A DNA stretch of 64,000 nt, from the NCBI RefSeq assembly GCF_001039355.2, contig NW_019775916.1:23502-87501 (forward strand), written 5' to 3'. A model generated the notes under the pieces. It saw nothing but the letters and a program-made list of their open reading frames with translations, was not told the origin of the DNA and did no database searches. The stretch is from Lingula anatina (Eukaryota; Brachiopoda; Lingulata; Lingulida; Lingulidae). Below, piece by piece: positions 58,590 to 64,000 of the stretch. Position numbers and translations under genes: made by a program. The stretch's first letter is position 1, and the number at the start of each line of letters is the position of its first letter.

Positions 58590-59730
58590 ATTCGAGCATT
58601 AAATGTGACAGTTATGTGACATTTGTTAGCCCTCTATACTACAAATAGATAAATAAATAAATAGATATATATATATCACTATGGATTACTACTTATACAG
58701 TGTTTAAAAATACTTTTTACAATTGTAAATAGTTCAATACACTGAGAGAACACACATTTTACTTTTATAGGCTTATAGCTATTATTATTATTATTATTTT
58801 AATGCCCAAGCTAGGGGTGTAAAAGTATTTCAGTTTGTGTTTGATAATTTTCATTTAGGTCCAACTACCAAGCCGATGAACAATTGTGCTCGACTCCCAA
58901 ACAGACTGTGACCGTTTACTGACATGAGCATCTGTTTCAGAAGGCTTTATTACGTAAGAGCCAACTCCCGAGGCTGAGTGCTTTTTGCCTGGTGGCCTCC
59001 AGACTGAGATTGCATTCCAGCGGTGGCTGAGAAGATTGTGTCTGTGTACAGACACAGAATTTGCAGTGCATCTGCTGTGTGACTGGTTATAGCGTTGTGT
59101 TTCCAATGGCTCTGTTTATGTTCTTTACTTACAAGTTGAACGAAAACAACATGACCATGTCATGTTATCCAAGTACATTCTCCAAAACCGTGGAAAGCAA
59201 CATAGCGATAGAGGTTATTATAGTTAAAGAGATGAACATCTACCTACAGACACAATTTAAGTGACATGGTATTCTGGCCTTGGCTAGGTACATGTATAGG
59301 TCAAACATAACAAACATTTATATTAAAAACCTGTTTCTCCTATTGGCCTTCATGGCACAAGTCAAGAAACAGGTGCGTGCGTCGGTGCCTCGACCAGAAG
59401 CACACATCTCAATGTGTCTCATATGATGTAAATTAAAGTTCAGGCTATGAATTATTATGACTATATCCACAGCCATCGATTTATTTTAGTTAAACTGATT
59501 TTTTTATCCTTGCTTTTATGTTGTTTTATTTCATTTTATTGTGTTACTTAATTTTTATCATCCTGAAAAATATCTAAATGTAATATCATGATTCGAATGA
59601 CAATTTTTGTTGCTGTTTTTTTTTTCCTTTTTTTTAACGAGCATTGTCGACTGTCTTTTCAGTGTAATTTACAATCGTGCTTTGCAGAGAAGGGCAATAC
59701 TCGATCAAAAACGAAGACCAAACTCACACC

Positions 59731-59832
59731 GTATTTATGTAGTCCCATTCATATACATATGCCTGTACATACTTTATCCTCGTATTTATGTAGTCCCATT
59801 CATATACATATGCCGGTACATACTTTATCCTC
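59731..59832. repeat. 51-bp tandem duplication
   Basis: The unit starting GTATTTATGTAGTCCCATTC occurs at 59731 and 59782 with one visible substitution (CCTGTAC versus CCGGTAC). Being a multiple of three, it repeats residues in the open frames covering it. Confidence 0.9.
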
Positions 59833-60548
59833 CATATACATGCACCGGTATCAGCACAGATGGAAATAGGGCTTTGTCCTGAGATGGTTTAAGAAATGAT
59901 TAAACAGTACCTTCACTGGTTGAGGATAACCTGACTAGAATATGAAATAAGGACACTGGAATAGACATCCCCCTCTGTTTTGTATCGTTATGTTTGATAC
60001 ACCATTTTTTTTTTGGGGGGGGGGGGCACAATAGAATTTGAAATAGGCGAGAGTGCCCGTTGTTTTCATCTTCTCTTCCCCCTCTCCTTCCCCAAGGACC
60101 CCCCCCCCCCCCCACTTTACCAGAACGATCATCTTGCACCGTGCCGGTGGACTTCACGGAAGACCTGGCCAGATTAACGAATGATTCACCGTGAGATCAA
60201 GACCCTAATCCCCACGTGTGTTTGCATACCGATATAGAGCAAGTAGAGGTACCAGGTCGAGTGCCGGCGATGGCCATGGGCCAAAGACCAGTCTCAGTTC
60301 AGATCAGGTATCAGCGTTAACTTACTAGAGCGTTATAAGATGTTCATCTCAACCATTTTACCAGAGATACGTACTTTGCGTTTATGTAAAATAACAAGTA
60401 TCACTATCAAATAATGAATCTATCTATCCACTATAATTATTTTCTGAGATTATTACTACAATATTTTGCGAAACTTGAATAAAAATCAGTATTATATTGT
60501 GTGCAACAGGTGTTTATCAACCTCTTTTCAAAGCAACTACATGGCTTA

Positions 60549-60774
60549 GACTCCGTTCACATGAAAAATCTATTTTCTAAAAATCTATTTTCTATTCGCG
60601 GTATCTTGTGATCACTCCGAGCGCAGCCGAGAATTAATTACAGCTTTGGAAGTAACTGGCTCGCGCTGCCAGTAATTACGCCGCGGGATATTCAGGGCAC
60701 AGACCGTGATCACAAGATACCGCGAATAAAAAAAATAGATTTAAAAAAAATAGACTTTTCATGTGAACGGAGCC
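60549..60774. mobile_element. TA-flanked MITE with long inverted arms
   Basis: The left end GACTCCGTTCACATGAAAA and right end TTTTCATGTGAACGGAGCC are inverted, with TA on both sides (60547-60548, 60775-60776). A second pair of inverted blocks, TTCGCGGTATCTTGTGATCA and TGATCACAAGATACCGCGAA, lies inside. 226 bp. It is repeated at 62427-62652 by the block duplication. Confidence 0.85.
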
Positions 60775-60802
60775 TAAAAGACTGCTCAAGGCGACGATTA
60801 AA

Positions 60803-60917
60803 ATGCCATGTGACCGCAGCATTGTGCTAGTTGTGCCAAGACTCGCAACAGAGAGCGCAATCCATCACGCCCTTGTGGCAACCAAGGACCGCAAGGAGGC
60901 ACTGAGAATAGGCCAAG
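60803..60917 (+). CDS. Candidate first coding exon of an unknown gene
   Basis: An ATG opens 38 codons plus one base (MPCDRSIVLVVPRLATESA...) ending at a consensus donor GTAAGC. The residue mix looks protein-like, with a KDRKEALRIGQ segment, but I recognise no family and no second exon is visible downstream. It is duplicated at 62681-62795. Chance open frame remains quite possible. Confidence 0.25.
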
Positions 60918-62426
60918 GTAAGCACGCAAGAAGGACAAGAAACCAAAGGGTGATTAGGCATTTCAAAATTAAGTGAAAGGACAACACTTTTCCTTTTTTA
61001 TCTTTTACCATAAACATATGACGTTTCCATAAAAGTTAAGTGACGAGCAGCAGGTAACGAGGAAGAATGCGAAACACTAGCAATAGATACACTTAATATA
61101 CATGTTTAACATGCATGCATCGGCGTGCATATAGAAAGGAGGGCCTTTGGTTAATATCAGGAACACCAGTCGCTAAAAAGTGAATAATGGTTGTCCCTTG
61201 TTTTATTGCCACCCAGGTTACGTGCTACAGTACTTCTGCGCCGTGCTCTAGGTACGTAGGCCTATACAACGAGACGCAATATAAAATAACCCGAATAAGG
61301 ACACTCGCTATGCAGTAAACCAATATAGACTCTCGACCTTGATTAAAAAATGAGCCCGGAGATTCTATCCGAAATAAGACGTTATTTTCATATGTATTGA
61401 AAATGCTGGTAGTTATCCGCTGCAATTTATCACGTCAAATGAATGGATGAAAGCACAGTTGTTATTAGTGCATTTGGCAATATACATGTGTATCATTTAT
61501 GTTATAGCTATTACTACCGATGTCTTCATCAACTGGACAAAGTAAACCAGATACCACGCCTAGTCACTATAAGTGCAGCACATCTAGTTTGCTTAACCTG
61601 CAATAAACTTTAGCGACGAACACTTACCTGTGCACTCCAAATCAGAAACAAGTTACAGTAATAGATTCAGTATTGTGCAATATTATGCCTTCTTGGCACA
61701 TAATGAATAGTTAGCTGCACAACTTTGCATACGACCATTGAATTCACAAAAAGTAGGACACCGTGTATTTATCCCATGCAGAACACACTTTTTCAATACG
61801 GTGCGTACTCTCCAAGGTCTCTTTGTCGCAGCGGACCTAACCCGGTTGGCCACGCTAGCAGCGTAACATGTACCATGGTTGTACCTTCTGCAAGGTGCTT
61901 CTCATCTCAAGCCGCTCATCGCGTTAAGCCCGCAAGGAAACGATTCCCTGAGGCAGCTTTATAAGACATGTACCCCTTTATACACAGTAGGCATGCCTGT
62001 TCTTTTTTTCTTCTCTTATCAATAGAGAATCAACAAACTACGCAATATTGAATGACTAAATTTAGACTACGCTTTGCGTCATATCGTGTGTTGTATGGTG
62101 ATATCCTGCGTTGCAGGATGGGCACCGTGGTGAATATAAAAATTACATAAAACTAGTAAATCATCGGAATCAATTCCGTTATTCATTTCCCTGTGAGGAT
62201 CACAGCTCTCTCTCTGTGTTGTTTCTAGATTATCCTTGGGGTACATGTATCTCGCATGCTGAACTGTAAATTACTTAGACACGAAGAAAAGCAAATGTTC
62301 CCTATAGCAGAGAGGGGTGAAAGTGTTATCTTCAGAGCCCAGTTTCAGACAGTGTCNTAAAAATCAGTATTATATTGTGTGCAACAGGTGTTTATCAACC
62401 TCTTTTCAAAGCAACTACATGGCTTA

Positions 62427-62652
62427 GACTCCGTTCACATGAAAAATCTATTTTCTAAAAATCTATTTTCTATTCGCGGTATCTTGTGATCACTCCGAGC
62501 GCAGCCGAGAATTAATTACAGCTTTGGAAGTAACTGGCTCGCGCTGCCAGTAATTACGCCGCGGGATATTCAGGGCACAGACCGTGATCACAAGATACCG
62601 CGAATAAAAAAAATAGATTTAAAAAAAATAGACTTTTCATGTGAACGGAGCC
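62427..62652. mobile_element. Second appearance of the TA-flanked MITE (block duplicate)
   Basis: Matches 60549-60774, offset 1878. It is counted as a copy only because the assembled block repeats. Confidence 0.85.
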
Positions 62653-64000
62653 TAAAAGACTGCTCAAGGCGACGATTAAAATGCCATGTGACCGCAGCAT
62701 TGTGCTAGTTGTGCCAAGACTCGCAACAGAGAGCGCAATCCATCACGCCCTTGTGGCAACCAAGGACCGCAAGGAGGCACTGAGAATAGGCCAAGGTAAG
62801 CACGCAAGAAGGACAAGAAACCAAAGGGTGATTAGGCATTTCAAAATTAAGTGAAAGGACAACACTTTTCCTTTTTTATCTTTTACCATAAACATATGAC
62901 GTTTCCATAAAAGTTAAGTGACGAGCAGCAGGTAACGAGGAAGAATGCGAAACACTAGCAATAGATACACTTAATATACATGTTTAACATGCATGCATCG
63001 GCGTGCATATAGAAAGGAGGGCCTTTGGTTAATATCAGGAACACCAGTCGCTAAAAAGTGAATAATGGTTGTCCCTTGTTTTATTGCCACCCAGGTTACG
63101 TGCTACAGTACTTCTGCGCCGTGCTCTAGGTACGTAGGCCTATACAACGAGACGCAATATAAAATAACCCGAATAAGGACACTCGCTATGCAGTAAACCA
63201 ATATAGACTCTCGACCTTGATTAAAAAATGAGCCCGGAGATTCTATCCGAAATAAGACGTTATTTTCATATGTATTGAAAATGCTGGTAGTTATCCGCTG
63301 CAATTTATCACGTCAAATGAATGGATGAAAGCACAGTTGTTATTAGTGCATTTGGCAATATACATGTGTATCATTTATGTTATAGCTATTACTACCGATG
63401 TCTTCATCAACTGGACAAAGTAAACCAGATACCACGCCTAGTCACTATAAGTGCAGCACATCTAGTTTGCTTAACCTGCAATAAACTTTAGCGACGAACA
63501 CTTACCTGTGCACTCCAAATCAGAAACAAGTTACAGTAATAGATTCAGTATTGTGCAATATTATGCCTTCTTGGCACATAATGAATAGTTAGCTGCACAA
63601 CTTTGCATACGACCATTGAATTCACAAAAAGTAGGACACCGTGTATTTATCCCATGCAGAACACACTTTTTCAATACGGTGCGTACTCTCCAAGGTCTCT
63701 TTGTCGCAGCGGACCTAACCCGGTTGGCCACGCTAGCAGCGTAACATGTACCATGGTTGTACCTTCTGCAAGGTGCTTCTCATCTCAAGCCGCTCATCGC
63801 GTTAAGCCCGCAAGGAAACGATTCCCTGAGGCAGCTTTATAAGACATGTACCCCTTTATACACAGTAGGCATGCCTGTTCTTTTTTTCTTCTCTTATCAA
63901 TAGAGAATCAACAAACTACGCAATATTGAATGACTAAATTTAGACTACGCTTTGCGTCATATCGTGTGTTGTATGGTGATATCCTGCGTTGCAGGATGGG

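Larger units (their letters stand above)
57254..60479. other. 5' flank of SLC16-like gene 2 and repeat-rich intergenic DNA
   Basis: It contains a TAA-flanked MITE, an AAT microsatellite, a 51-bp direct repeat, and G/C homopolymers near 60017-60028 and 60099-60113. Open frames at 58224-58487, 58855-59106 and 59588-59869 show no family resemblance or exon structure. Confidence 0.6.
60480..64000. repeat. 1.64-kb near-identical direct repeat after N at 62357 (probable assembly artefact)
   Basis: 62358-64000 repeats 60480-62122 with an offset of 1878, and every block I compared was identical. The second copy starts immediately after the single N and still matches at the window edge. No host gene is firmly supported inside. 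It contains a TA-flanked MITE and one candidate exon. Confidence 0.9.

Noticed and set aside
59588-59882. Two overlapping 90-codon plus-strand frames with a repeated segment
   Set aside because: The repetition comes from a 51-bp tandem DNA duplication; both frames are open, with no domain or exon borders.
61225-61964. Open frames of 66 and 79 codons, each seen twice
   Set aside because: They recur only because the block is duplicated across the N at 62357; no family similarity or splice support.
1-64000. CRISPR array, operon or bacterial defence system
   Set aside because: Spliced eukaryotic genes, microsatellites and LINEs show this is animal DNA; direct repeats here lack regular spacer structure.

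Overview
This is an AT-rich, intron-rich animal nuclear genome window from an invertebrate bilaterian, most likely marine. I cannot name the species from sequence alone. The evidence is metazoan gene families split by GT-AG introns, several non-LTR retrotransposon remnants, many short inverted-repeat transposons (MITEs), long simple repeats, and three single-N joins at 30468, 39045 and 62357. Two of the N joins sit between near-identical overlapping copies, so they look like assembly scars. No bacterial, CRISPR or rRNA/tRNA content was seen.

Layout, left to right. (1) 50-1068, minus: the 5' half of a DHRS3-like short-chain dehydrogenase that runs off the left edge. (2) 5371-12944, minus: a three-exon gene whose main exon fuses an AIG1/GIMAP-type GTPase, a coiled coil and a Hedgehog-type Hint (Hog) domain. 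Its first coding exon looks like a small death-fold-type helical domain. Its introns hold degenerate tandem repeats and MITEs. (3) 12.9-24.2 kb: transposon-rich ground with remnants of several LINEs, a long palindrome, and one orphan exon (18984-19208) paralogous to exon 2 of the GTPase-Hint gene. (4) 24249-35284 and 36750-44216, minus: two tandem ten-exon genes for L-gulono-1,4-lactone-oxidase-like FAD enzymes. Both come to 537 codons, and introns and flanks are also related, so this is a segmental tandem duplication. The first copy carries a 4.3 kb long inverted repeat in intron 3. The second has exons 8-9 repeated by an assembly duplication. (5) 49041-52504 (plus) and 53718-57253 (minus): two tail-to-tail monocarboxylate-transporter-like (SLC16) paralogues with matching exon lengths. 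The second has a MITE inserted inside its largest coding exon. (6) 57.3-64 kb: MITEs and simple repeats, then a 1.64 kb block repeated after the N at 62357.

The genes do not form an obvious pathway. The clearest relations are local duplication: GULO-like tandem, SLC16-like inverted, and a stray GTPase-Hint exon. All gene models were built by hand from splice sites, reading phase and paralogue comparison. The agreement of phases and of exon lengths between paralogues is the main support. The most unusual object is the GTPase-Hint fusion. Next are the MITE in a transporter exon, which could be a disabling hit or a nascent intron, and the long inverted repeat inside a transcribed intron.
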